Positions 38,544 to 46,666 of a stretch of 47,634 nt of DNA are shown piece by piece (positions within the stretch are counted from its first letter, which is position 1; each line of letters opens with the position of its first letter). The DNA is from Synechococcus sp. AG-679-D13. Its GTDB lineage: Bacteria > Cyanobacteriota > Cyanobacteriia > PCC-6307 > Cyanobiaceae. Made by a program: the position numbers and the translations under genes. The DNA lies in assembly GCA_003210735.1 (NCBI GenBank), contig QCUM01000015.1, forward strand, positions 1 through 47,634, given 5' to 3'. Under the pieces are notes generated by a model that saw only the letters and a list, made by a program, of their open reading frames with translations, did not search any database and had not been told where the DNA came from.

Positions 38544-38963
38544 ATGCCTGAGGAGATCACCGCCGAACAGCTGGAGATGCTCCTCCAGATGGCTGTGATT
38601 CAACAGCCGCCATACCTTCTGGCCGGTGTGGGTTTTGGTATTGCCGTTCTCTGCGGTCTCACCTTTGGCCGTCAGGTGCAGAACAAACTGGATGGATGGA
38701 AAGAGGACAGGATTCCGCTATTGCCTCTGGGTACCGCTGAGATCACGCTCAGTTATTCAGGCACGTTGATCGGCATCACCTTGTTCATCGGTTGTTGTCT
38801 GCAGATCTTCGGTTTTGCGGCCGGTGCGGCTCTGTTGGTTGCTTTGCTGCTGTCGTTGCTGACAGGCGGTGCCCTTTTCGCTCAACTTGAACGGTTGATG
38901 CGGCAGGTTGAAAGCGGCAATTTCAAGGCGGTCGATTTCGATAATTTCGATGAGTTCTTCTGA
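38544..38963 (+). CDS. Conserved small membrane protein
   Basis: A 139-residue protein with a soluble N-terminus (EEITAEQLEMLLQMAV), a first hydrophobic helix at about 27-43, and a helical hairpin at about 73-112 (GTLIGITLFIGCCL and AAGAALLVALLLSLL), ending in an acidic tail FKAVDFDNFDEFF. It lies between an AarF kinase gene and phoB and is a cyanobacterial-type conserved protein that I do not know by name. Function unknown. Confidence 0.75.
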   Translation: MPEEITAEQLEMLLQMAVIQQPPYLLAGVGFGIAVLCGLTFGRQVQNKLDGWKEDRIPLLPLGTAEITLSYSGTLIGITLFIGCCLQIFGFAAGAALLVALLLSLLTGGALFAQLERLMRQVESGNFKAVDFDNFDEFF

Positions 38964-39042
38964 ATAAAAGTTTGAGTTCTGCATTCAGCTGCAGGCCCTG
39001 TCCTTAAAACGGGGTGAAGCGAGTACTCAGCTCTGGTCATCC

Positions 39043-39750
39043 ATGCTCAGTACCGTTGCCACAACAACTGTTCTGGTGGTCGAAGACGACCAGAGCATCC
39101 GAGAGACCGTGGCCGAGGTGTTGGAGTCAGAGGGTTTCAAGGTTTTGTTCTGCACCAATGGTGCGGATGCCTTGGATCAGATCACCAACAAGGCATCAAC
39201 ACCCATCGATCTGCTGGTGCTGGATCTGATGCTGCCTGGTCTGGGTGGGCTCGATCTCTGCCGTGAGTTGCGTCGCGCGGGCAACCCCACGCCGATTCTC
39301 GTGATCAGCGCCCGCGACAGTGAAACCGACCGCGTGCTCGGTCTTGAGGTTGGGGCCGATGACTATCTGGTTAAGCCCTTCGGCTTGCCGGAGTTTGTGG
39401 CGCGCTGCCGGGCCCTGCTGCGCCGTGCCCAGCAGGTTTCCACCCTGCCTCAGCAGATTTACAGCCACGCCAACCTGTGCCTGTACGTCAATGAACGCCG
39501 TGTCACCAGTGACGACCGCAATCTGAATTTGTCTCCCAAGGAGTACAAACTCCTTGAATTGTTCATCCAGAACCCACGACAGGTTTGGAGTCGTGATCAA
39601 TTGCTCGAGAAGGTCTGGGGGCACGATTTTGTTGGTGATACCAAAACCGTGGATGTCCATATCCGTTGGTTGCGGGAAAAGGTTGAAGTGGAACCTTCCT
39701 CCCCGCAGCTGATCAGCACGGTGCGTGGATTCGGCTATCGGTTCGGATAA
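39043..39750 (+). CDS. phoB: Response regulator of OmpR/PhoB family, probably PhoB
   Basis: A 235-residue two-domain regulator. The receiver has acidic pocket VVEDD, phospho-acceptor Asp61 in LLVLDLMLPG, and Lys in DDYLVKPFG. The winged-helix domain carries LSPKEYKLLELF, KVWGHDFVGDTKTVDVHI and STVRGFGYRFG. Adjacent to a PhoR-type kinase, this fits PhoB (SphR), which activates high-affinity phosphate uptake and phosphatase genes when phosphate is scarce. No clear Pho box was seen upstream of it. RpaB-type regulators are less likely given the adjacent kinase. Confidence 0.85.
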   Translation: MLSTVATTTVLVVEDDQSIRETVAEVLESEGFKVLFCTNGADALDQITNKASTPIDLLVLDLMLPGLGGLDLCRELRRAGNPTPILVISARDSETDRVLGLEVGADDYLVKPFGLPEFVARCRALLRRAQQVSTLPQQIYSHANLCLYVNERRVTSDDRNLNLSPKEYKLLELFIQNPRQVWSRDQLLEKVWGHDFVGDTKTVDVHIRWLREKVEVEPSSPQLISTVRGFGYRFG

Positions 39751-39759
39751 ATCATCGCT

Positions 39760-40908
39760 GTGCCTTTCCCTCTGCTTCTGGGATTTGCCGCGGGGGTTGC
39801 GGCCGTGGTGTTGCTGAATCGCTACCGCAGCAGACGGATCCGCAAGTCAGAGAACGCAGCCGGTGCTGGCCTGGCTTCAGGCGTTCTGAATGCCCCCCAG
39901 CTGCTGGCCTGGATCGATGCTGCGAATCAGGGCTGGCTGGTGTTGGGTCCCGACCTCAAGATCGCTTACATCAATGCCCAGGCTGAGCGCTTGCTGCGGA
40001 TCTCGCGCAATGTGCTGGTGAGGGGCATGCCGCTGCACGATGTGCTGTCGATTGCTCAGTTGGATGAAGCCATCATCAGCACCCGCCACCTCCAGCGGCC
40101 GCATCGCAGCGAGTGGGATCTTCGGGGTGAGCCCTTGGAAGCTTTTGTTCTTCCAGGGTCCGATGAATGGTTGTTGGTGCTGATTCAAAGCCGTCAGTCG
40201 CTCGAGGCGCAGCAGCAGCAGCAGGAGCGTTGGGTCAGTGATGTGGCCCATGAGCTCAAAACTCCGCTGACCGCGTTGATGTTGGTGGGAGATCGCCTCG
40301 AGCTGGCGGTGCCCTCCAAAGACGTTGTGTTGGTGGAGCGTCTGCAAAGAGAGTTGCAGCGGCTCAAGTTGATGGTGGACGATCTCTTGGAGCTATCTCG
40401 GCTTGAGAACCGTCTTCCCCAGGACGACAGCGGTTACGTTCCGATCAATCTGGAGGAGTTGGTCGACAGCGCCTGGAGCAGCATTCGACCCCTTGCGGAA
40501 CAGCGCTCCATCAGGCTTTCCCTTGATCGCTGTGATGAAGGTCGGATGCTGGGGGACCAGCAGCGGTTGCACCGGGCGGTGCTCAATCTGCTGGACAATG
40601 CCCTTCGCTATTCCCCCAACGACAACAGCGTCGACGTCAAGATCCTCTCCAGTGGTGTCTGGTGGATTGTCAGCATTCGTGACCATGGATCGGGTCTCAG
40701 TGAATCCGATCTGAAGGGGATGTTTCAGCGGTTCTATCGGGGCGATCCATCCCGGGCGCGATCAGCTCGCAGCGGCAGCGGTCTCGGACTCTCCATCGTT
40801 CAGCAGATCGCCGTGAATCACGGCGGACGCGTTGAGGCGCGAAACCATCCCGATGGCGGTGCCTGCATGGAACTGCTGTTGCCGAAAGAGCTTTCCGTCG
40901 GTGCATGA
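39760..40908 (+). CDS. phoR: Sensor histidine kinase, probably PhoR
   Basis: A 382-residue kinase. One N-terminal transmembrane helix (PFPLLLGFAAGVAAVVLLN), then a PAS-like domain (about 46-145), and a kinase core with H-box WVSDVAHELKTPL (phospho-His164), an N-box NLLDNALRYSPN and G-boxes DHGSGLS and SGSGLGLSIV. This membrane layout, PAS sensor and position 9 bases after phoB match PhoR/SphS, which senses phosphate supply with the Pst transporter. Start is GTG 39760. Its stop overlaps the next gene's ATG. Confidence 0.86.
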   Translation: MPFPLLLGFAAGVAAVVLLNRYRSRRIRKSENAAGAGLASGVLNAPQLLAWIDAANQGWLVLGPDLKIAYINAQAERLLRISRNVLVRGMPLHDVLSIAQLDEAIISTRHLQRPHRSEWDLRGEPLEAFVLPGSDEWLLVLIQSRQSLEAQQQQQERWVSDVAHELKTPLTALMLVGDRLELAVPSKDVVLVERLQRELQRLKLMVDDLLELSRLENRLPQDDSGYVPINLEELVDSAWSSIRPLAEQRSIRLSLDRCDEGRMLGDQQRLHRAVLNLLDNALRYSPNDNSVDVKILSSGVWWIVSIRDHGSGLSESDLKGMFQRFYRGDPSRARSARSGSGLGLSIVQQIAVNHGGRVEARNHPDGGACMELLLPKELSVGA

Positions 40909-41645
40909 CTCGCCAGCGCCTGCAGAAGCTCATGGCAGCAGCGGGTCTCTGCTCCCGTCGCAAGGCCGAAACCTGGCTGCAGGCCGGGCGTGTACGCGTT
41001 GACGGTCAAATTGCCCACCTCGGTGATCAGGCCGATCCCGATCAGCAACTGATCGTTGTCGATGGCCGCCGTCTGGAGCTTCGAAAGGATCCCCGGGTGC
41101 TGTTGGTCAACAAACCTGTTGGGGTGATCAGCACCTGCCATGACCCTCGTGGCCGACGCACCGTGCTGGATTTGCTGCCTCCAGATCTGCGTCGGGGGCT
41201 GCATCCGGTGGGCCGACTCGATGCCGATAGCCGGGGGGCTCTGCTGCTGACAGATCACGGGGACCTGACGCTTCAGCTCACCCATCCCCGCTACGACCAC
41301 ACCAAGACCTACCGGGTCTGGATCGAGGGTGTGCCAGCAATTGACACCCTCGATCGATGGCGCCAGGGCCTTGTGCTCGATGGCAGTCGTACGCGGCCGG
41401 CGGACATTCAACTTCTGCAGCGCCGGCCCCAGCGCTGCTTGCTGGAGGTGGTTCTGATGGAGGGGCGTAACCGTCAGATCAGACGTGTGGCTGCCCATCT
41501 GGGACATCCCGTGATCGATCTGCAACGGGTGGCCATCGCTCACCTGCGGTTGGCACCCCTGGAGGAGGGTCGCTGGCGCTGGCTGAACAGGGGAGAATGG
41601 AAGCCTCTTGTGTCTGGAGAGCAAGGATCAGACCGATGCGACTGA
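40905..41645 (+). CDS. rluB: rRNA/tRNA pseudouridine synthase, RsuA/RluB family
   Basis: A 246-residue enzyme with an N-terminal S4 RNA-binding domain (RLQKLMAAAGLCSRRKAE) and the catalytic GRLDADSRG loop (Asp106), plus VNKPVGVIST and EGRNRQIRRVAA. These convert uridine to pseudouridine in ribosomal RNA; the exact target (RluB, RluE/F or RsuA) is not fixed by sequence alone. ATG 40905 overlaps the phoR stop, and the 3' end overlaps the start of the HTH gene by ten bases. Confidence 0.9.
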   Translation: MTRQRLQKLMAAAGLCSRRKAETWLQAGRVRVDGQIAHLGDQADPDQQLIVVDGRRLELRKDPRVLLVNKPVGVISTCHDPRGRRTVLDLLPPDLRRGLHPVGRLDADSRGALLLTDHGDLTLQLTHPRYDHTKTYRVWIEGVPAIDTLDRWRQGLVLDGSRTRPADIQLLQRRPQRCLLEVVLMEGRNRQIRRVAAHLGHPVIDLQRVAIAHLRLAPLEEGRWRWLNRGEWKPLVSGEQGSDRCD

Positions 41646-42553
41646 GCTTTCTGCTCCCTTGGCGCCGCTCCCGTCCGCTGGCGGAGCCGATCGATACGGA
41701 GCAGAAACGCCGTGAAACGCTTCGGGAGATCGGCTCTGCTCTGCAGTCCAGGCGTGAAGCGGAAGGGTTGACCATGCGCCAGCTGGCGAGTGAGACCCGG
41801 ATCACCACACCTGTGATCGAAGCCCTCGAGCGAGGTTGGGCTGATCGATTGCCCGAGCGCGCCTATCTCGCATCGATGCTGCCGCAGCTGGAACAGCGGC
41901 TGGCATTACCCAAGGGCACCTTGGATGAAGTGCTGCCGCCAGCCTCAGTTCGTCTCCGCAGCAACGGTCGAGGTCTCGGTCGATTCACGCTTGGCAGCAT
42001 CGACGTTTTCACCACCTGGCAGGGCGGTGTTGTTTATGGATTGATCATGGTGCTGGGACTGTTGCTGCTCAATCGGCAGCAGCATGACCTGGCCGCTCGG
42101 AACAGTCTCACGTTTGAGCCTGTGCCAGCCGATTTGAACAGCCTTCAGCAGGCGGACACACTTCGGCTTCCCGATCCGCAGATCATGGCGTTGCGCCCGC
42201 TTCAACAGGCTCTCGAGCGGCAGCCGCAGGATTGGCTTCGCGATGTAGCCATGGTCCAACCCACAAGCACCGGTGTTCTCACGGTGGAGCTGACGGAGCC
42301 ACGACAGTTGCGACTCCACAGCGGGGGTGGCGATCGCCTGAACCTTGCCGCGACGGCTGGAACTCTCACCCTCCGCCTGGCGTTGCCGGTGCAACTCAAG
42401 ATTGAACCCAATCCGCTCGATGCCGATCGGGTTGTCTGGAACGGTGAGTTGTTGAACCCAAAAGCCGATGTCGCGGGTCTCTATCGCGTTGAACTGAGCA
42501 GCGCGGAGGCACCGTCCCTCGAGCGCCCCCAGATTGAACCCCTTTCCCCATAA
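41636..42553 (+). CDS. RodZ-like helix-turn-helix membrane protein
   Basis: A 305-residue protein: an N-terminal Xre-type HTH (LREIGSALQSRREAEGLTMR then ETRITTPVIEALERG) of the HTH_25 type found in RodZ, one transmembrane helix at about 131-147, and an exposed C-terminal beta-rich part ending LRLALPVQLKIEPNP. RodZ links MreB to the cell-wall machinery. The RodZ assignment is structural inference only. ATG 41636 chosen; the frame opens at 41597. The last 73 bases overlap the end of the convergent malQ gene. Confidence 0.8.
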   Translation: MRLSFLLPWRRSRPLAEPIDTEQKRRETLREIGSALQSRREAEGLTMRQLASETRITTPVIEALERGWADRLPERAYLASMLPQLEQRLALPKGTLDEVLPPASVRLRSNGRGLGRFTLGSIDVFTTWQGGVVYGLIMVLGLLLLNRQQHDLAARNSLTFEPVPADLNSLQQADTLRLPDPQIMALRPLQQALERQPQDWLRDVAMVQPTSTGVLTVELTEPRQLRLHSGGGDRLNLAATAGTLTLRLALPVQLKIEPNPLDADRVVWNGELLNPKADVAGLYRVELSSAEAPSLERPQIEPLSP

Positions 42554-44037
42554 CCCTTCAGAGCTCCCTCCAGGTCGCCATCAAAGCTCGGTTGGCGCCA
42601 GCTCCAGTTCCCTTCAGAGGTCCCCGGGGTGTTGAACCGAGCTGCATCGTCGAGATGCAGCAGATCCTGCAGCGGGGCCACCACCAGTTCGGCGGGAGTG
42701 GCAAAGGCCATGTCGAACAGATGCCAGGCCGGTGCTTCCATCTCGCCGTGCACCCTTGCTGATATCCGGTTGCGGCTGTCGTGATCCAGTCTGTTCCACC
42801 ACCCCAGAGTGGTGGGGTTGTCGTGGGTTCCGGTGTAGACCACCCAACGCCGTCCTTCGATGTTTTCCGGCAGATAGGGGTTGTCTGCGAGGCCGTCGAA
42901 AGCGAATTGCAACACCTTCATCCCAGGGAGCTGGAAGCCATCCCGGAGGGCCTCCACATCCGGGGTGATCACCCCAAGGTCTTCGGCGATGAGGGGTAGA
43001 AAACCACCTCCGTCATGGCGCAGTTTGCTCAGCAGGGAGTGGCCTGGTGAGGCTTGCCACTGACCGTTCTGAGCTGTTTTGTCTCCACCCGGTACGGCCC
43101 AATAGGCAGCGAGTGCGCGGAAGTGATCTAGGCGTAACAGGTCGGCCAGCTGACGTTGTCGTGCAATCCGTTTCCTCCACCAGCGGAACCGGGTCAGCCG
43201 ATGACGGCCCCAGCGATAGACAGGTGACCCCCACAGTTGTCCGGTTTCGGAGAAATAATCAGGCGGCACGCCACTTTGCGTGGTGAGTTCGCCGTTTTCC
43301 TTGATCGTGAACAGGTTGCGGTGGCTCCAGACATCAGAGCTGTCGGCGCTCACATAAAACGGCAGATCACCGAACAGCAACACGCCTCGCTGTCGAGCCA
43401 GGTCTCGAATGGCCTGCCATTGGCGATCCAAATGCCACTGCTGCAGCTTGATCCGGAGTAGATCGTTCGCATGCTCCTCACTCCAGCGCTTCAGCGCATT
43501 GGTGTTGTGGTGGGCAAGGTCACTGGGCCAGCTCCACCAGGGTCCCTGATGTTGCGCATGCAGAACGCTGAAGCGGGCGTGATCGTCGAGCCATTCCTGG
43601 GTCTTGCACCAGCGGTCAAAGCTGTCGTGTCTGCTCTGGTCCTGTTGATGCCAGGCATCGAGCAGAGCATCAGCAAGGGCTGAACTGCGGCGATCGGCCA
43701 GCTCGAAATCAAGCTGCTCAACGCCGCTGACCGGTGCATCGGCGCCAGGGAGGGTGTTGGATGTTTCCAGGTGGATGAAGCCATCTCTCTGCAAATCCCC
43801 TGCATCGAGAAACCATGGATTCAGCGCAAAGCAGGATGGTGAGCTGTAGGGCGAACCGGTGCTGTCCGGCGGGGCTAGAGGCAGCAGTTGCCAGACGCCA
43901 ATGTTGTGATCGGCCAGCAGATTGATCCAGCGCCTTGAGGGTTCACCGAAACTTCCGCAGACGGGACTCCCAGGCAGAGCCGTGGGATGCAGAAGCACAC
44001 CACTACTGCGGGGTTGCGGCGGTGTGGGCTCAGCCAT
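42481..44037 (-). CDS. malQ: 4-alpha-glucanotransferase (amylomaltase, GH77)
   Basis: A 518-residue glycoside hydrolase family 77 enzyme that shuffles alpha-1,4-glucan segments in glycogen turnover. Landmarks are RSSGVLLHPTALPG, SPYSSPSCFALNP, LFGDLPFYVS, the nucleophile in LRLDHFRALA (Asp304), the acid/base Glu352 in LIAEDLG and the TGTHDNPTTLGWW block. It lies 32 bases downstream of dvr on the same strand and may be cotranscribed. Its C-terminal codons overlap the convergent HTH gene, an unusually long overlap for this density. Confidence 0.94.
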   Translation of the reverse strand: MAEPTPPQPRSSGVLLHPTALPGSPVCGSFGEPSRRWINLLADHNIGVWQLLPLAPPDSTGSPYSSPSCFALNPWFLDAGDLQRDGFIHLETSNTLPGADAPVSGVEQLDFELADRRSSALADALLDAWHQQDQSRHDSFDRWCKTQEWLDDHARFSVLHAQHQGPWWSWPSDLAHHNTNALKRWSEEHANDLLRIKLQQWHLDRQWQAIRDLARQRGVLLFGDLPFYVSADSSDVWSHRNLFTIKENGELTTQSGVPPDYFSETGQLWGSPVYRWGRHRLTRFRWWRKRIARQRQLADLLRLDHFRALAAYWAVPGGDKTAQNGQWQASPGHSLLSKLRHDGGGFLPLIAEDLGVITPDVEALRDGFQLPGMKVLQFAFDGLADNPYLPENIEGRRWVVYTGTHDNPTTLGWWNRLDHDSRNRISARVHGEMEAPAWHLFDMAFATPAELVVAPLQDLLHLDDAARFNTPGTSEGNWSWRQPSFDGDLEGALKGYGERGSIWGRSRDGASALLSSTR

Positions 44038-44069
44038 CGGTTCTCCGATCTGCTCTCAGGATGGCCCTG

Positions 44070-45098
44070 TCAGAACAAAGCTGCATCGCCGAGGTCCTGG
44101 CCGGCCATGCCATCCCTCACCACGCGCTCAAAGAACTGTTCCAGGGTGTCTTCGCCGTAGGAGGGGGTCGCGTCGGCGTCGTAGCACTGCCGCCCCTCAT
44201 CCCACACCAGCATTGATTCGGCGGCGTAATAGCGGCCGATGCGGCCGAATTCGGCGGTGTCCTGAAGTGCGGGGAACAGGTTGGACAGCCCCTGCAGAAG
44301 GGCGATCGGGCCATCCATCAGCGCGATAGGCACCGACAGCATCCGTGGTTTTCGGTCCAGTGCTCGGAAGAGCATCTCCCCCTGTTGCTTGGCGCTCAGG
44401 GCCGGTCCGGGCCCACCGATGGGAAGCACCTGATTGATCTTGTCTGCATCGCTGATGCAATCCGCCATGAACCGTGCCAGATCCGCTTCGCTGATCGGCT
44501 TGCAACTGGCGAGCTCACCTCCTCCGAACATCACATAGGGCCCCCCTTTACGGCAGCTCTCCACCTGTCCGCCAAGGCTTTTGAAGAAGGCTGTCGGCCG
44601 CACGATCGAATGGGTCATCTCCCGATCCGACTGCAATTCCGCTTCGAAGGCCAGTTTGGCTTTCTGGAATTCCAGAAGCGGTTTCTGCACGCAGATGGCG
44701 GACAGCAACACATAGTGCGCCGCACCGGCTCGACGACCTTCCAGATACGTGTTCAGCGTTGCTTGGTGATCAATCGCCCATGCGTCCTTCCGTCCCCCTG
44801 TGCGGGAAGCAAGGCAGGACACAACCACATCGGCCGGTTGGTCAAACGCTTCGGCTGCAATCGACGCAGGATCGGTGACGTTACCAAAACGCACCACTGC
44901 ACCGGGGAAGTCGGCTGTGACGACGTCGCGGGTCTGCTTGCCGCCGATGCCGCTGCGGTCACGCGCGAAGGCCACCACCTGGTATCCCCGCTGCAGGAGC
45001 TCCTTCACAACAAAGCGGCCGATGTAACCGGTTGCACCGAAGACGACCACACGAACCTCTTCCGGTGGACGGTTGCGGAAGTCAGTGCGCGGGGTCAT
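44070..45098 (-). CDS. dvr: Divinyl chlorophyllide a 8-vinyl-reductase
   Basis: A 342-residue NAD(P)H-dependent reductase of the BciA/DVR type, which reduces the 8-vinyl group to make monovinyl chlorophyll a. The Rossmann motif GATGYIG (21-27) is at the N-terminus, followed by VVSCLASRTGGRKDAWAID, VLLSAICVQKPLLEFQKAK and SIVRPTAFFKSLGGQ, typical of this group. Its presence indicates monovinyl chlorophyll a, which fits Synechococcus rather than Prochlorococcus. It diverges from the second LCP-like gene with 56 bases between starts and leads into malQ. Confidence 0.93.
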   Translation of the reverse strand: MTPRTDFRNRPPEEVRVVVFGATGYIGRFVVKELLQRGYQVVAFARDRSGIGGKQTRDVVTADFPGAVVRFGNVTDPASIAAEAFDQPADVVVSCLASRTGGRKDAWAIDHQATLNTYLEGRRAGAAHYVLLSAICVQKPLLEFQKAKLAFEAELQSDREMTHSIVRPTAFFKSLGGQVESCRKGGPYVMFGGGELASCKPISEADLARFMADCISDADKINQVLPIGGPGPALSAKQQGEMLFRALDRKPRMLSVPIALMDGPIALLQGLSNLFPALQDTAEFGRIGRYYAAESMLVWDEGRQCYDADATPSYGEDTLEQFFERVVRDGMAGQDLGDAALF

Positions 45099-45154
45099 GG
45101 CGCTGAAAACTGGACGATTGGGCGAAACTAAGCGCCGTTGGCGTTGCTGGGTCG

Positions 45155-46114
45155 ATGACGACCTCCGAACCGAAGCCGAAGTCCCAAGGTTTGAGAGGGC
45201 GTCCGTGGCGGATTTCGCTTCGGGTTGCCTCCTTGTTGGCCGGTGTGGGTGCCATGGGTTGGTTGATTGGCTTGGTGTGGCCGGAACCGGATCAGGTGGC
45301 GGGCGGTACTCCGCCGACCATTGAAAACCCCGCCAGCCTTGCCCCCTATCCCACAGCGTCGGTCACCGTTCTGCTGGTGGGCATTGATTCAGATCGGGTG
45401 GGTGACCCCAGCAACGGAGCCGCCCCAGAGGGAGTGGCCAACGCTGATGCATTGCTGCTTGTTCGGATCGATGCATCCCGCCGGCTTGAGATTCTCCAAA
45501 TCCCCACCGAACTGGCGGTTCAGTCGCCTGGTGCAGATGCGCCCATCAGCCTCGCGAGCCTCTGGCAGGCCGGCGGTGTCAGCCTGCTGCGTGATGCCAT
45601 CGTCGAAATCGTCGGTCTTGAGGACAGTCACCCCCAACGATTCGCGGTGATGCCACGTTCGGCGCTTCGTCAAATGGTGGATGGTCTTGGTTCCGTGGAT
45701 GTGATCCTGAGTCAGTCCTTCGACCAGGAGGATTTCGCTCAGGACTACCGGGTGAAGCTCGATGCTGGTCGCCAAAGCCTCAATGGTTCGGAAGCCGAGC
45801 AGTTGGTGCGCTACCGAGTGAATGCAGCTGACAATCCCAACCGGCGGATTCGTCAGCAACAGCTGATCCGCGCTGTTGTGGATCAAATCCAGGCGCCCGA
45901 TGGAATCAGTGGGTTGGCTGGTGTTCTCGGAGGTGTCAGCCCTCTGCTCGATACCAATCTGTCGAAGGGGGAAATGCTCAGCCTCGCTGCCGCTGTGGTT
46001 GCCAGTCCACAGCCGGTGAAAATCACGCAACTTCCCCTGGCGGATCGGGCGGGGGATCAATCGCTGCGCCAGCTCAGCCCCGGGCAGTCGCTTCCTCTCT
46101 GGCCTGCGTATTGA
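45155..46114 (+). CDS. Divergent LytR-CpsA-Psr (LCP) family protein
   Basis: A 319-residue protein with a short basic N-terminus, one transmembrane helix (about 25-42) and an LCP-like domain with VTVLLVGIDSDR, ADALLLVRID and a C-terminal LVRYRVNAADNPNRRIRQQQ. Where active LCP proteins have IPRD-S, this one has IPTEL (116-120). The Arg/Asp that bind pyrophosphate are missing from that strand, so transferase activity is doubtful, yet the distal arginines remain. It diverges from dvr, and its 3' end overlaps the convergent hypothetical gene by 41 bases. Confidence 0.8.
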   Translation: MTTSEPKPKSQGLRGRPWRISLRVASLLAGVGAMGWLIGLVWPEPDQVAGGTPPTIENPASLAPYPTASVTVLLVGIDSDRVGDPSNGAAPEGVANADALLLVRIDASRRLEILQIPTELAVQSPGADAPISLASLWQAGGVSLLRDAIVEIVGLEDSHPQRFAVMPRSALRQMVDGLGSVDVILSQSFDQEDFAQDYRVKLDAGRQSLNGSEAEQLVRYRVNAADNPNRRIRQQQLIRAVVDQIQAPDGISGLAGVLGGVSPLLDTNLSKGEMLSLAAAVVASPQPVKITQLPLADRAGDQSLRQLSPGQSLPLWPAY

Positions 46115-46610
46115 CGGCTTGCGTGACGCCGGATACCTGGAGGCAGAGATGCAGGCGATCAAGCTCGAATGCATGGGCTGGATCGTCTATGGCAGGAATC
46201 CATCCGCACCACGCGAGACCATCGCGTCGGCGTTGCTCCGGGTTCCAGACCCCCTGGATCTGAATCAACCCCTGAAGCGGAGCACCGAGCTGATCACATA
46301 GCGCTGCATAGGCCGCGGCCTGGCCACTAACGCTGCCGTCAGCGTCCCCTGGAACCAGAAGAAGTAGGGGCTGACGCCAATCAGCGAGTGCCTCCAGCCA
46401 GTGTCCGCCATCAACGCTCTGGCGTGCGGGATCACCACTGAGCCGGATCAACCCATGCGTCGGGTCTGTGAGTACGGAGGCCGGTGATGCGCCGGTTGCA
46501 TGGGTTTTGAGAGGAAGAGCCCAGAGCTTTGCCAAGGCTTCCGCCGCTTCCCGCATCCTTCGTTCCGGCACTGAGCCCGCTCCAACCAGCAGCGGGATTT
46601 CAGTGGACAT
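46074..46610 (-). CDS. Conserved hypothetical protein
   Basis: A 178-residue soluble protein from ATG 46610 (an in-frame start exists at 46634). The fold looks alpha/beta with EIPLLVGAGSVPERRMREAA at the start, a strand QPLLLLVPGD and GAPLQGLIQIQGVW later. I recognise no catalytic motif. It diverges from prs with 56 bases between, and overlaps the end of the LCP-like gene. Likely a cyanobacterial conserved protein of unknown role. Confidence 0.65.
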   Translation of the reverse strand: MSTEIPLLVGAGSVPERRMREAAEALAKLWALPLKTHATGASPASVLTDPTHGLIRLSGDPARQSVDGGHWLEALADWRQPLLLLVPGDADGSVSGQAAAYAALCDQLGAPLQGLIQIQGVWNPEQRRRDGLAWCGWIPAIDDPAHAFELDRLHLCLQVSGVTQAVNTQAREEATARG

Positions 46611-46666
46611 GGGTGTCCTGCTCAGCATTACCATCGGATTACAACAGACTTTGTCCCGCGGGCGCC

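Noticed and set aside
44385..45131. Plus-strand frame opposite dvr
   Set aside because: Overlaps a clearly coding reductase and has no recognised domain.
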